Assembly (NCBI GenBank): GCA_013368315.1
Contig: JAACJM010000364.1
Location: 1 to 64,000 of the forward strand
Length of the DNA stretch: 64,000 nucleotides
Source: Tetrapyrgos nigripes
Taxonomy: Eukaryota > Basidiomycota > Agaricomycetes > Agaricales > Campanellaceae
Reading direction: 5' to 3'
This document shows positions 10,893 through 22,911 of this stretch, piece after piece; positions within the stretch are counted from its first letter, which is position 1, and every line of letters starts with the position of its first letter. Under the pieces are notes generated by a model. The model saw nothing but the letters and a program-made list of their open reading frames with translations, ran no database searches and was not told the origin of the DNA. The position numbers and the translations under genes are program-made.

Positions 10893-11660
10893 CTATGCGG
10901 CAATGTCAAGAATAATTGCCAGAGTTTTATAAGTTAAAAGACTCACCGAGACTTGATCCGTACACGTTGAATCAATCTCATTCTTCACAATTTCAGTCCA
11001 CTTGCACAGAGCATCGCGCAGTTGATGCAGTGAGTCGACTTCCCACTGGGCCCTGCTTGTCCTTCTGTGACGGCCCTGATACATATTCAAGCGTTGTACA
11101 ACAACGGTGAGGGGACTCCTAACATATAGCTGCTCAAGCTTGTAATAGCGTTTAATATCGTTCAAGCCACTGCTGATTCCATCGGGTTCGTTTCTATTAA
11201 AGAGGATAATTAGATTTGGAACGGAAACAGAAGAAACAAAAAATTTACTCTTCGAGGAGCATTTCTTCGGACCTGGGTTCATGCATAAGCGATACCCAGT
11301 ATTCGATGATGCTTGCATGGTATACAGAAAGCTCAATGAGGTACTCCTTCAAGTACCATGAGTTCGAGGTGTAAGGTCCACCAGCAGAAAGTTGGGTATG
11401 AGAAATAACAATGTCGACTTCGATGGACAAGCCAATATTAGGTGTTTCCATTGACACTTTTGAGTACCCAATGTCAATGGGAAGGTTCAAGACGTCCTGA
11501 ATCATTGTTATTGTCATAGTAGATTGTGTAACGTCCTGCAAAGAAAGAACGGTCCGGAATAGGGCGCACTCAATGTCAACTCCGGAATCCAGAAGGAGCT
11601 GAGAACAGCAAACTGGGTCTTCAACAATGTTGTTCCAGCTGATTAACCCACTGAGATAGA
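10893..11660 (-). pseudogene. Unidentified host gene, 3' part (separated from its 5' part by the hAT element)
   Basis: On the minus strand an exon beginning near 11637 reads WNNIVEDPVCCSQLLLDSG and continues to MHEPRSEEMLLEE; a further exon-like block contains YYKLEQLYVRSPLTVVVQRL and ALCKWTEIVKNEID. Codon-like composition and plausible splice sites suggest a real gene. I do not recognise the family. The presumed upstream portion lies at 16828-17298, on the other side of a 5-kb hAT transposon. If one gene, the insertion will have broken it unless the element is removed or spliced around. Confidence 0.45.
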
Positions 11661-12078
11661 CTTATGAAACCTGAAGAACATGTCCAGGCAAAACTAGAAA
11701 GCTCACCGAGCACAGTGTATTCCTCCAAAGTGCTTACCGTTCAAAATAACCGCACACTAGTGTTGCGGACGGTTCGCTATGGCTGGCTCCGGCTCGGCTC
11801 ATGACGGCTTAGCTTAAAATAGATATGGCTCAGCTTCAAGCCATTAATAACCGGCTTTTTGTGGCTTAAGCCGGTAAAAGCCTCCCATGGCCCATCACTG
11901 AGATCGCGCCTGGGGTGGTGACTCAACACCGTCCACTGTAGTGCTAAATCAAAGAACGGTGTAAAGCAGAGACCACTAACTTACACATGGGGCCCTCCCA
12001 CATTGCTAGTAAGAAGTAGAAAAGATAATATCAATGTGCATGTAAATAGGAATACAAATGGCAATAAATGGCAACTAT

Positions 12079-15000
12079 CTATGTGCCTTCTGCATGATGA
12101 ATATCCTCCTCTAACGAGTCCTGACTCTCTAGCATTGATAAGATATCCTGAAGACGCACATTCTTATCCTCCAGAACTTCGTCTTTCGCAGCTAACAAAC
12201 CCAAAAGACGGTCAATTTCCTCCTCTGCCTTCATCCCAACAGTAAAGTTGATCGGTGTACCTCTTTTGAGTGAGAACTTCAACATTTGCAAAGCTTCCAT
12301 TAAGTCGTGATGCATCCGGCTATGCCTCTTAGTAGTGTCCTCTCCAGCCAAAGAGAATACACGTTCTGAGGGTACTGAAGAGCCCTGAACGGGAAGGATA
12401 TCCATAGCAAGGCAAAAGAGAGTGGGGAAGCGTGATTGATTATTCTAATACATTTGTCTGAGTCAAAATCTGTGAAGATCAAAGAACAATCACACGGAAC
12501 GTACCTCCCACCATTTCACAAGATCAAGGCCCCTTGCGTCTTCTAGCTCACCGGAAAGATAAACATCAATTTCTTGCTGTAATGTCGACTTTTTCGTTGA
12601 GTGGGGTTGGATGATTCTTTCAGTGGAGTGAGGCCAAGAAGCTCATCTGCCCAGCTTGGATTCCACAGTGTTGATCTTGATATGGCAGGGGTAGGGATTA
12701 TCGGTACTCCTGCAGGTGTCTGGGACTGGCCATTGGCATTGTCACCCACATAATAATCTATAAGCTAAAGACGAAAGTCTCAGAAAAACATTCTATTGAC
12801 AAACACAAACAGCAGACCTTATCTTGAAACAATTGTCGAGCATCCACCACCATATCAGGATGATAGTGCTCCAGCCAACGTAGCTTCATTGCCGGGTTGA
12901 GAACTAAAAGGAGTATTAGCTTGTAAGCAAATATGTAGTATTTGAGAAACAGAAAACACATACTCATTGCGAGAGTGTAAACCTTTGACTCACTAAGGCA
13001 GCTGATGTAACCTGTCAGCTTCTCAATCCCTGCTTCAATGGCATCTGCAAGCTGAGGAATGGTATCTCGGAGTACCTTCCACTTTTCAATCATAGCTTCA
13101 AACACAGGGAGAACAAAACAGAGTGTCGGGGTCTTTTCTCCAGATAAGACATGTTGAAATCTTTGTGGTACCTACCATACATGAGTGTTAGTTCGAGACA
13201 TGGATCACGAGGAAGAGAAGAAAAACTCACGGCAAGTATTTCTGAGTATCTGTCTAGCATTGTCCAATCCACTTCTGTCAGATAATATCGATGAAGGTCT
13301 TTGAACTCAGGATGAGCCAGAAAACGTTTGATAGCCTAAGAACACTGGCTATCAGTAACACATCACTCCGACCAGAGATAGCAATGCAAATCACATACCA
13401 TTTTCAGGAGCCTAGCTCGGTCTATCATCAAAGCTGTAGATCCCCATCTGATGTCTATATCACGTATCAGCTGATAGTCTTTCATTTTCTCCGCACGAAG
13501 ACAGTCCGAGAAGTACTTTCGGCGAAGATGGGATGCACGAATCTAAGATGTTGACAATGGGAAATACTTTGGATTAGAGAAGAGCGAGTCAGTGAGTTGT
13601 AACATACCTTCCGAACAAGGGTTCGGACAATTGCAATGATATCTCAGTTTGAAAATTCTGTGTTTGGATCATAATCTCTGACTGAATCATCAGCGAGCTT
13701 GATATCTGTTAATGCTGCGAGCACAGCTTTGACAGCACAGTTGGTAATATGGGGAAAACATCTACAGCCAGTTATAGAACATGAGCAAAGGGTAAAGAAG
13801 ACCGAAATTGAGTACAGAAGAGTGTAAAACAGCACTCACCGAACCTGTTGTTCATTTGCATCAAAATCAAGGCCACGCATAATTAAATCTGTCTCAAGAA
13901 CCTGCATACAGGTGTCATTGTTGCTGGCATTATCCATGGTGGTATAACCGAGCTTTTGAAACATATGAGAATCATAGCCACATCATCGAAAAAGAAAGAA
14001 CACCTTCGCAGTCATTTCAACCCTATCCAAGATGTAAAGATATGCTCGTGCAATATGCTCACCATCATAGCGTCCCGGTACTCGATGAAAGCCAATAAGC
14101 TCAGCACGTAGGGTTAGAGTCAACTTGTCTGAGCCAGGAGCCTTGTTGCCTTGGATCCAGTGCGCTGTGACACACATGTATGGCACAAGATTAGGATCAG
14201 TCCAAAGGTCCATCGTCGTACTGACTTGTCCTAGGGCAGCCTAAAAATATACAGCAATGTGATCAGAGACAGGAGTTAAATAATAACAGTGAGCACGTAC
14301 TGAAATGTCCTCCTTCAGATGAACCAACTGATCCTCCCATAATTGTATGATGTGGCTCCAGATCTTGTCCCGATGAGGTATGTCGGAGTCTCGAAGGCCG
14401 CTCCGCAACATCAGAAAGATTGCTCGAAGTTGTGGGTTCTCAATGACATTGATAGACTGGAAGAATGTGCATGAGAAGGTGTCCAAATCTTGAGTAAATG
14501 ACACACCTGACTATCAGCTGCAATGAATGCACAGATAGCATCGACAAATGCCTCTGGCGAGAAAGCCAGACGAGGAGCTGTCTTCTCAGCAGAGCATGCT
14601 CCAGCACCTGTACGATACTGCGCAACAGCAGCTTGGGCTTCCTGTGCTGTGATGTCAACACCTTCTTGATCACAGAGGTCGACCCAGTCCTCCACATGAC
14701 ACATATACAGATGTTTGCATAAGACACCACTAGCAGTGTTTGCACTGTAGACCACTGCCTGCCGCTCTGAAACGTTACGTGCACTGAAGACATGATATGA
14801 TGAATAAGTCGAATTTGGAAATGCGAAAACATATATTTACATGCAAAGTTTGCAACGTTGGCCTCTACTTCCTTCATCTTCATAGAAGGGCCAAACATCA
14901 TCAGCACGTCGCTTCTTCTTCTTTGTGGCAGGTGGTGTCTTGTTTTTCCGAGTTGTTGCATGAGGCCCAGATCGGGGCGTCATAGATATGGGTAATGCGA

Positions 15001-15751
15001 TATCAGAAGGATGAAGTCGAATGTTAGAACGGGGTGTGGCAGGCTGGCGAGAGTTAGCTCGAGAATCAGGAGCTTGACGACGAGGGGTTTGATGTGCACC
15101 AGTAGCCTGACGACAAGGAGTTGCAACAAAGGAAAGGAGATCAAGCCCGTTTTCGATATCTTTCTCCATGGCATCGTCATCGATATTGAGAACACGTTGC
15201 GACCGACGGCCCCGGCCCCGAGGTACTGGAGTGGATGGTGATAATTCATGCCGAGGAGTTTGGGGTGTACACAAAGTTTGCCTTAAAAAACCCACATCAG
15301 GTCTGGGATTGAAGAATATGTCGTCCTCCTCATTTTGGTCCAATTGTTGTGGAGGCTCTGTAAAAATGTCCAGCAAATATCACTTTACTAGATGATCATA
15401 TGAATTAATATCATGTTGCATACCTGGATGATCAACCCTCTTGGAACCTCTGGTAGCCTTCTGAACAGTCTTCCGAGTGGTCTTCTGGCCTGTCTTCCTT
15501 TTGCGCGTAGGTACCTGGGTGGCAGTCGCTTGTTCGTCTATGACAATAGCTGATGGAAGCTGAGCGTATTCATAAAACCGACATAAGAAGGTAGTACTAA
15601 CCAGCATTGCCAGTGTCTGCAGAACCCGCCGTCCTGGCATCATAATCTGCGAATGGCATGATTTAGTGGAGAACCTTGGAGGGAAGCATTGAGCCCTACC
15701 TGCATCGGCAAATGTCACTTGCTTGCTTGTCTTTCTTCTTTCTTGGTGCCA
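12079..15751 (-). CDS. hAT transposase with BED zinc finger, multi-exon
   Basis: A candidate start lies at 15751 (MAPRKKKDKQAS), followed by a basic, disordered N-terminus. A BED-type finger includes RADDVWPFYEDEGSRGQRCK and CKLC, then an H-containing continuation (SGVLCKHLYMCHV). The RNase-H-like core shows STTMDLWTDPNLVPYMCVTA, GFHRVPGRYDGEH, GCRCFPHITNCAVKAVLAA and MLNPAMKLRWLEHYHPD, each on a separate short-intron exon. The C-terminal dimerisation domain is MDILPVQGSSVPSERVFSLA through MEALQMLKFSLK. All hallmark blocks are present in order. The join between the first exon and the next may need a one-base shift, so activity cannot be assumed. Exon borders were not all resolved; the span ends at the stop at 12079. 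Confidence 0.85.
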
Positions 15752-15759
15752 TGAGTGAG

Positions 15760-16760
15760 GGGGATGGGTGCATACTGAGTTTGCATTGCGAGCCTTGGAT
15801 TATATCTCTGGAACATGCAATGAAGCACAACAGTAAGCTCCGAATTGAAAAACACGACGTGAAGGAAACTTACCTACAGATACAGCCGTTCATTGCCAAA
15901 AATAATCCAGATGCTTCAGTGATGTTCATCATAGGCCAGCAAGTCGATCTGCGTCACTTCTAGCAGAGTAGACATTCATTATTCGGAATACAAATGTGAA
16001 GAGACTTACCTACAGTATACGTCATCTCATATAATAAGATACCAAAAACTTCACTCGGCATGACCTAATGAAACCCGCTGCATCGTAAAGAACAGATAGC
16101 AGTGACTAAAAACCAATCAGATTCGTCGCTCTGGATTGCAACAAGGTGAAGAATGACCTACAGCTTTCTCCGAAATGACAACAGCATGGACAAGTGGATA
16201 GGGTCAATGTCGGGGGGAGATGATCAACCTTAGTTAGAAATGATCAAAAAAGGGAGTACAGCGAATGCAGATAACATCTTACTAGAGGGAACACGTTTGA
16301 TAACAATGGGTCTTAGCCAAGTACAGCACTGCTGTCTGTCTGTGCTTGATCTGTGCTGCATTTTCTTTTGCCATCATTGTCATGAAGAGTTGTGCTGAAG
16401 GAGGTCATTGCACATGGACACATAGTTCCCAGAGGCTACTGCGAGGACCTGAGAGAATATGGTGGAAAGTGGAACGATGTGTCAGGAACCTGAAGGCAGT
16501 GACTCGTCAATATTTGACGCGTCGCATGAAGGTCCAGGCCGGCTGCGCAAAGCCTAAATGATGTAAGAAAGATTGCTTGTATACCCGCACTATGTACACC
16601 TGGTACTCGGGAAACTACTCATTCTACGTCTAAGAACACTAAAACGCACTTGAACGTCATGATTGTCAACCACTGTGGCCAATATGGTACTTGGTCTACA
16701 TGACGACTCAAAGGCGCTTAGCCCTTATTTAGCTGGAGGCGAGCTGCGTGAGCCATCATT
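15760..16760. other. hAT 5' region without a recognised gene
   Basis: About 1 kb between the transposase start and the right terminus holds only short frames with no domain. It probably contains the transposase promoter and leader. Confidence 0.4.
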
Positions 16761-16827
16761 TAATTGGCTGGCTCGGCTTGATGACTTAGCCGGAGTCAAG
16801 CCAGCCATCTGCAACACTACCGCACAC

Positions 16828-17298
16828 TGCTTCATCAAATCCCTCTGGATACCGTCGACGTCAAGGTGTGTGAAACGTTGGCCTAACATTTGAAGACAAA
16901 ACATGAGTGATTGGCGGTAATAAGTGCGGGCAGACTCAAGAGGGGAGTTATTCAGAACAATGTCTAATTCTCCCAGTGAAATGACGGCTTCACTCGGCAC
17001 ATCAGCAAACTCACAACTGTATGGAAGGTATGAAAGGTGTGGAGGGTATGGGGCCCATACCTTTTCATACACATTTTGCCAAAATCTCGTCAAAACGTTC
17101 CATACACATTTCGTATGGAAGTATGGGTCTGTATGGGTTAGTATGGGTGTATGGACAAGGTAAGGACATTCTCAGTCTGACAAATCCTTGCCTTTGTGAA
17201 GCACATAGTAGTAGCTCTGCCACAGCAACCAAGCAGCGACTGACTCTATGAATGTCGTTGTCGTTAGTAACGGCAAGTTGTCGATGACTTGCCATCAT
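16828..17298 (-). pseudogene. Unidentified host gene, 5' part interrupted by hAT insertion
   Basis: The minus-strand frame reads SLGELDIVLNNSPLESARTY, then YRQSLMFCLQMLGQRFTHLD and GIQRDLMKQC, running directly into the hAT target duplication. Removing the element and one TSD copy continues the frame into ILNG and a GTAAGC splice donor at about 11735-11740, consistent with an exon split by the transposon. Upstream, a TATGG-rich repeat at 17019-17158 interrupts the frame, and another exon-like segment with RQLAVTNDNDIHRVSRC follows. No family recognised. Confidence 0.5.
17019..17158. repeat. TATGG-rich short repeat, copy A
   Basis: GTATGG motifs occur repeatedly at the two edges with CCATAC in the middle. 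A related stretch in inverted orientation lies at 18184-18342. Both copies directly adjoin a nearly matching 30-bp flank (with TCAGCAAA and TCACAAC). It looks like a small MITE-type repeat, but clean ends and target duplications were not found. Confidence 0.5.
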
Positions 17299-17299
17299 T

Positions 17300-18183
17300 G
17301 GAGGCTACAAGACTTAGAGAGTGATCCAATAAGTTGAGTGTAGGACAAGTACACGAAATCAATATCTGAGCTGTAATCAAGAAAGTTGTACCTCCCGATG
17401 ATGTTCGTGATGAGCGCCCGCAGTCGGTGACCGTGGAGCGAGCGCCAAGAGGTGACGTGTCGCGGTCACGGGACTAATTTTAATCGGAGCTTGAAAATTT
17501 TCATGATCAAATCGATGCGAAAACGTTGGTTTCTTGCATCCTTTCTTTCCTCAACGACATCGTCACTCAGTGTTTCTTTTGCTCCCCACCTCTATCTCGT
17601 CTGCTATACTGCACGTTCTGCTGCGTCAAGTCTCTTCGTCAATTGTTAATCCTCAAGTGAAGTATGGAATGGAATGATTGAGGTTGTCTGCTGGTGTCCA
17701 TCTTTATGGTGAGTCATCACATCTCAATTTGTCCGCATGTTTAGCTGACCTGCTATGTCTACTTGCAGTATTTCATCTCTTTATAGCCGAGGTGTGTCAT
17801 TCATCCTCATCTCTGTGTCTAAATTATGACTGATGCTGTCCCCTCTCAAGCTCTACGTTGTTATTTTGGGTTCTATCGTTGTATCTAGGTTCGTATTTTT
17901 TCGCTTTCGTGTTGTTCGCTACTGAAACATGTTCTTCCCTTACCCTTTCGTCTACAGGAGACGCATGATTGTGATAAGATGTTGGAATGTAGGAAGGTTG
18001 TGAGTGGTAGGCCTGACAGCGGGTTAGTCAGTGGCTTGGTGTTTTGGAGGTATTCAGTTGATACATAGATGTTGTGTAGTCTACCGCTGAATATATATTT
18101 TTCATCCCTCCTTCGCTTTAGTATTGAGTCAGTGACAACAATGGCAATGCCGACAACGAAGGAACAGCAGTGGTGCATAGATC
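17300..18183. other. No supportable gene
   Basis: Short unrelated frames only; several pyrimidine-rich tracts and splice-like motifs but no domain. Confidence 0.35.
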
Positions 18184-18342
18184 AGGTATGGATGTGGGTA
18201 TGGATCAGGTATGGATGGGGGTATAGATGTGTATGGAATACCCTGATACCAGTCCCATACGCATGTATAGGATTTATGTACCCCTCTGCTCCATACACGT
18301 ATAATTCGGTATGGGAGGTATGGTCCCATACCTTCCATACCC
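18184..18342. repeat. TATGG-rich short repeat, copy B
   Basis: Same composition as the copy at 17019-17158 but inverted: runs of GGTATGGA at the left, CCATAC in the middle, GGTATGGG at the right. It interrupts a NACHT-like coding remnant on its right side. Confidence 0.5.
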
Positions 18343-18540
18343 GTTGTGAATTTGCTGATTGGCAGTGAAGACACATGTTTCAGAACCTGAATGTTTGGTT
18401 TGTCGCCGGTCGCGAGTATATAGTACAATACAGGAAGAAGCTGCTCCTTATTGGGGACTGTTGACAAGATTTGATGGTAAGCGATTTTCAGATCCGCATC
18501 CGGCGAGCCTGTGTAAGATAAAAAGGGGTTTAAATTTGCC
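18343..18540 (-). pseudogene. NACHT/NLR coding remnant
   Basis: The minus-strand frame reads YHQILSTVPNKEQLLPVLYY followed by ILAT, which parallels LYCQILSLVPRKDDLIQVLA in the intact NACHT protein at 20355-22003 and matches the post-NACHT helical region of Agaricomycete NLR-like proteins. It is cut on one side by the TATGG repeat. No P-loop or upstream portion is recognisable, so this is a remnant, possibly of a tandem paralogue. Confidence 0.45.
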
Positions 18541-19787
18541 AGGCAAATGCTGACGGTTCCTCTTTCGAGCTTCAAGAAACAGCTTGATGTCCACAACATC
18601 ACTAACAGCTCCTCAGTCGATAGGAAGAACATCTTTGCCAGGAATACCCATACAGGCACGTGGGCAGCTCGCTGTAGCGGAACAGGTTTCCCCCAGCATC
18701 TGAAGACGGCTTTCATCGAAAGGGTTAAGTAGAAGTATGATGCATTGATCCGATTGGTCAACGAGGCGATCCCAATACTCGACCTTCTCTATGAAAATCC
18801 TGGCAATGTTAATGAGCTAACTATCATATGCAGGCGTTGGACATCAGTAAAACGTTTTTCCCGTAAAGTCTTTTGATCGGCTTTTCTGACGGAAGCTTTT
18901 TCTGTCTTTTACTTTTTCCCAGATGGTATCCACTTTCCAATGACTTTTGATGAGCTTTTCTGGACAGCTTCACTTTCTACATGTCAGGGGTAAAATAGAC
19001 TCAAGTACCAATGCATTATACAATATACGCACTGAAGCCTGCGTTAATACATGTAATTAATTGAGCGAAGTGTACAGTATACTGAATCTATTATCTGACC
19101 GAGTTTTTTCCGGACAGGGGAAAAGGAGGAAGAGCTTAGAGGGTCGCTTGGAGGTGCTGGCCCTGACTGGGGATGAGGACTCTGCGAGGACTTAGAGAAA
19201 ATTTTTGATGCAGCCGCAACTTCGGTAAATGCCGGTCAACTGTATAGTTGCGGTCACATGTTGTGTTGAGCTTGCAAAAATGGCAACTGTGCTTACGCGT
19301 CCATCCGCTCTCTCCTTTCACTGCACTCATCTCGTCGCCTGCCTTGTTTGCTTTCTGATGGTACATATATCTTTTTTATCCTTTATGACGGTGCTAATTG
19401 CTCTGTTGTTTTCCCTAACTCAGTTCTCAGCTCGGCCAAGTATTTGCAAGGGGACAATCGGGAGATAACAAGGGTATTAGGTGTGTGCTTTACCCTTTGC
19501 TCATCCTTCAACATGTCTGATTTGTCCCCTCTAGTGAGTCCCAATAGGCTGCATACTCAGGTCGTGTAATCTGCTGGGAGGACAGTTTATGGTATGTTTC
19601 CTTGATACTAACAAAGAACTTTTCCTCTTCAGGCATAGGATTAATCTTTTGCAAGGAGCATACTTGTTCGGTAAGTCAGCTTGTCCTCCATGGCCTCATA
19701 TCGGAACGTAACCTGCTGTGTATGTTTAGGACGATGGGATCTGCTTTCATTGGTTGAGGCAGTACACTGCGACAGTATTGTATGTAG
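18541..19787. other. No supportable gene
   Basis: AT-rich sequence with short frames; no domain or repeat with clear ends identified. Confidence 0.35.
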
Positions 19788-20066
19788 CACTGGGTGCAAA
19801 CACTTGTAATTCCTTGGATATACAGAGGAATTACACAAGACTTACACTGGTACACTCAATATGTAAGTCCACTTGACTTACAGAAGTATTACCAAGGGCC
19901 ACTGTGAGACTTCATGCCTTACAATGGTCATATATAATTGTTCTATTTTTCTTGGTCTCTGGTAATACTTCAGTAAGTCAAGTGGACTTACATATTGAGT
20001 GTACCAGTGTAAGTCTTATGTAATTCCTCTGTATATCCAAGGAATTACAAGTGTTTGCACTCAGTG
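19788..20066. mobile_element. 279-bp foldback MITE with 3-bp TSD
   Basis: Nearly perfect inverted arms of about 100 bp start with CACTGGGTGCAAACACTTG (left) and CACTGAGTGCAAACACTTG (right arm, reverse complemented), separated by a short centre near 19890-19960. TAG flanks both sides (19785-19787 and 20067-20069). CAC-beginning termini with a 3-bp duplication fit the CACTA/EnSpm pattern, but long arms and no coding content make it a non-autonomous foldback unit. Confidence 0.85.
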
Positions 20067-20354
20067 TAGGTGGTTGTGGGAAGGGCCTGTCTGAAGTACC
20101 ATAGCAACACTTTCTATTCCATGTACATATTTCGTAGCTCTTGCAATGATATACTTTTAATGCATAATATTGAGAATATGAGGTATGAGGATGTGGTTCT
20201 ATTAATCCTATGTAGCAGCTTTTTTGACTACTTTCGGAAGCAGGAGGCAACTTTTGAAAGTGATCGGGCCTGGGTTTTGAAAGTACGGCGTGGATCGGAA
20301 AAAGTTGCGTAAAAGTTACAAAAAGCCGGTTTGCCGTTTTACTGATGGATGACC

Positions 20355-22003
20355 TCACCCGAGCGGTAAAGAGTCCCGTTTGGTCAGAATGGCCTCACAG
20401 CGTCCAACGAATCGATTTCGATGGTAATTAAGGTCCACGAAGTATTCCTCTGAGCGTCGAAAATCTTGAAGAAAATCGGCAAACGATTTATGATGAATGG
20501 TCACGGAGTCCACCGAAATGTTCAGAACCGAGTGAAGTCTTTGGAAAGCTATGGGCACAGCTCCACGGCGCATAGAGAATATTCGTTCCAGAAGGTCCAT
20601 GTTTGATCTTTTTCTGGTCAGAAGAACAAATGCCAACACTTGGATAAGATCGTCTTTTCGAGGTACCAAAGACAAGATCTGGCAGTATAGGGTGTCCAAA
20701 TCTGGGAATGCTGTAGCATCACTTACAGGTAACCCCAAAATGTTGTCAAGACGTTCAGGAGGATACGAGTTTTGCTCTCCAACGTACTTCAGCACGGTGT
20801 CAGCATAGATGAATTGACCAGATGCTCTCTGCAGAAGTTCATCAAGAACACCTGCAGGGGGCCATGGTGAAGGGAATGAAGACACGTCGCTCCATGCTGC
20901 GTGAATGCGGGAAAAGCCATCATGAAGATACAGTTTAATATCCATATAGGTCGCATGATTGTCGTCCAAAACTGTGCGATTGGAGATCTCCAAGAAACGG
21001 GCTTGATTGACGAAATCCCGAATGGCAGGTTCCGGACGACTTGCAATAAGGAAACGAAGAGGGATTTTCTGAATGGGAGTGAATGGGTTCGAGTTGGATA
21101 TGCCTGTAATGATTTTCAACACGAGCATCTGGAATTCGGCGACGATGCACTCATCAAGTCCATCGATGACGATGAGTGTGGATAACCTCAATTGTCGCAA
21201 ACGAGAGAGGGACTGCAGAGGCTCGACGATCAACTGCCGATACTGAACCTCCAGCGATGCTTCGAAGATGCCGGGCTGTTCTTGGACTGCCTTGTCAATT
21301 GCTGCTCGCAACGCAGAGTCACAACAGGTCGTCGCCAGACTGTATGCTATGCTAAGGAAGAGATATGTCGGATTGTTCCGCTTGGAGTTCCCCCGTGAAA
21401 AGAAGAAACTCGCAGCCAAATGCTTTTTCTCGCCAAAGCGGTCATATCGCTCACATAGTGTCTGAGCAATGGCAGATTTTCCCGTTCCAGCTGACCCGTA
21501 CAACCAATGTACCTTGACCTCCGAAGGCTTTCGGACGTCACAAGAAGTATGGGTGGGGGTAAGCTCCGTCATTGGAAGAGTAGGAACGGTACTATTAATG
21601 GGTGGATCAATGGTAGGAGTGCCTGTCCGATTATGAAAGCTAGTGAGCCGCTCGGACGAGTCGGCTTCTATCCAGTCGGAGAGCTCCCTGAGGATCAATT
21701 TTCGTGTGCCTTCGTGACATTTTGGAGGTGGAAAGCGAGCTTGAGAGTCATGCAGCGCCCCTAATCCCGAAACGGCTTCGTACAGACGCTGCAAACCTAT
21801 CGTTGCTTTTGTTCAGGAGTAGAATGGGGAAACATTTTCTGACACGTACCCAGCTCCTTCGAGCTCGAAAGTTGACTAAAGTAGTTCTGATTTACATTTC
21901 CTGCTACTTGATTGACTTGCGAGCGGTCGAAAATGACGTGGTGAGCTTGGGAAAAGAATTGGGGGGCAGCGTTTGCACTAGTAGAGTGAGTGCTATGCTG
22001 CAT
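20355..22003 (-). CDS. NACHT-domain NTPase (fungal NLR-like), short form
   Basis: STAND-class NTPase of the kind proposed to act in non-self recognition and programmed cell death in fungi. Two exons, 22003-21850 and 21796-20355, join in frame (1,596 nt, 531 residues). The start is the ATG at 22003; a short N-terminus contains QFFSQAHHVIFDRSQVNQVA and GNVNQ, a motif often seen before NACHT in Agaricomycetes. After FPPPKCHEGTR comes Walker A as GSAGTGKSAIAQT, then FFFSRGN, Walker B as TLIVIDGLDEC, and the sensor-like FLIASRPEPAIR. A helical region ending DFLQDFRRSEEYF follows. No WD40, TPR or ankyrin repeats follow the stop, so it lacks a usual ligand-sensing C-terminus. It may be a short natural form or a truncation. 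Confidence 0.9.
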
Positions 22004-22055
22004 TATAGACTTTGAGGTTCGAAAGGGAGTCGGAGTCGATGGGGGATACAACTTG

Positions 22056-22664
22056 TAGGGCTCCTAGCGGATCGGATGCTGGTCGGATGCGGATCCATCC
22101 GCTCGGATGAGCCATGACCAAGACTTCATCCGCATCGGCGGATGGCATCTGACGGATGGTCGGATCATCCGCGGATGGTGGGCACACATACCAAAGGTAG
22201 CGTATAGAGCTTGCCTGAGGTCTTTTTTCATTCTTTTTTTTCACTTGTAAGTACACTTTGGGTCTATTTTATGTGAAATAAAAAAGTTTCCACTTGCCTA
22301 CACATGTAAATACAGGGTGCATGGCTCATGACACGGTATGGGCATCTTGCCGAGGATTTTTCCCACGGCTAGCTCAGCATTGAGCAAGGTTTCAAACTTT
22401 CAAAACGTCGAGCTGTGTTGACGAGAGTTTTGTCGATGTTGATAACCTTTCCAACTGTACAGAATCTCGGGAAGTCCCGAGAACAACTCACCCAAAATTA
22501 GTAAGTACGACAGGTTCCCACATACCTCACACATCCGACGATGACCGGCGGATGGTCGGATGGTATCCGTCGGTTGGGTGCACCTCCAGAGGCCCATCCG
22601 CCATCCGAATCCGAGGCCTCATCGGCGGATAGACGCCGGATCATCCGATCCGCTAGGAGCCCTA
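22056..22664. mobile_element. 609-bp inverted-repeat element in the NACHT gene's upstream region
   Basis: Both ends read TAGGGCTCCTAGCGGATCGG (right end reverse complemented). Subterminal sequence is filled with GGATGGTCGGATC-type repeats on both sides, typical of hAT-like non-autonomous elements. GATACAA occurs close to both ends (22045-22051 and 22665-22671), but a 4-base offset at the left makes the target duplication imperfect. It begins only about 50 bp upstream of the NACHT start codon. Confidence 0.75.
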
Positions 22665-22911
22665 GATACAAGGGGGATAGAGAGCAAATGAGAAGGAATT
22701 GGTTGGTCAGCACCACGTCAACATCACGACCTGCCAATTATCAGCTGCAAAGCCCGTGCATTCCGGGGGTTTGGGTTCTATTTCGCTCAGCAAAGACCTG
22801 TTAAGGCATAGTGCGGCTACGCCCTTAAATTGAAACCAGATTGGAACTTAGGTTCTCGCCCTACCATCCTCTGTAAAAGTGCGAGGACGCTCATAATCCA
22901 TTACTGACAGT

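Larger units (their letters stand above)
11758..16819 (-). mobile_element. Complete hAT-superfamily DNA transposon, 5,062 bp
   Basis: Both ends carry the terminal motif TAGTGTTGC (left TAGTGTTGCGGACGG; right, reverse complemented, TAGTGTTGCAGATGG). A perfect 8-bp target duplication CCGCACAC flanks it at 11750-11757 and 16820-16827, the hallmark size for hAT. Subterminal regions hold clustered GGCTCGGCTC/GGCTTAGC motifs on both sides, probable transposase-binding sites. The element encodes a nearly full hAT transposase on the minus strand. A related non-autonomous element with the same terminal motif is at 42850-43362. Confidence 0.93.

Noticed and set aside
16894..17093. Fungal transcription-factor domain in the hAT-split gene
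   Set aside because: Helical composition is suggestive, but no Zn2Cys6 cluster or diagnostic motif was seen.
20551..21764. Plus-strand frames opposite the NACHT gene
   Set aside because: Antisense shadows of a well-supported coding exon.
22003..22051. Extending the NACHT N-terminus to 22051
   Set aside because: The upstream codon is TTG, not ATG; the first ATG in frame is at 22003.
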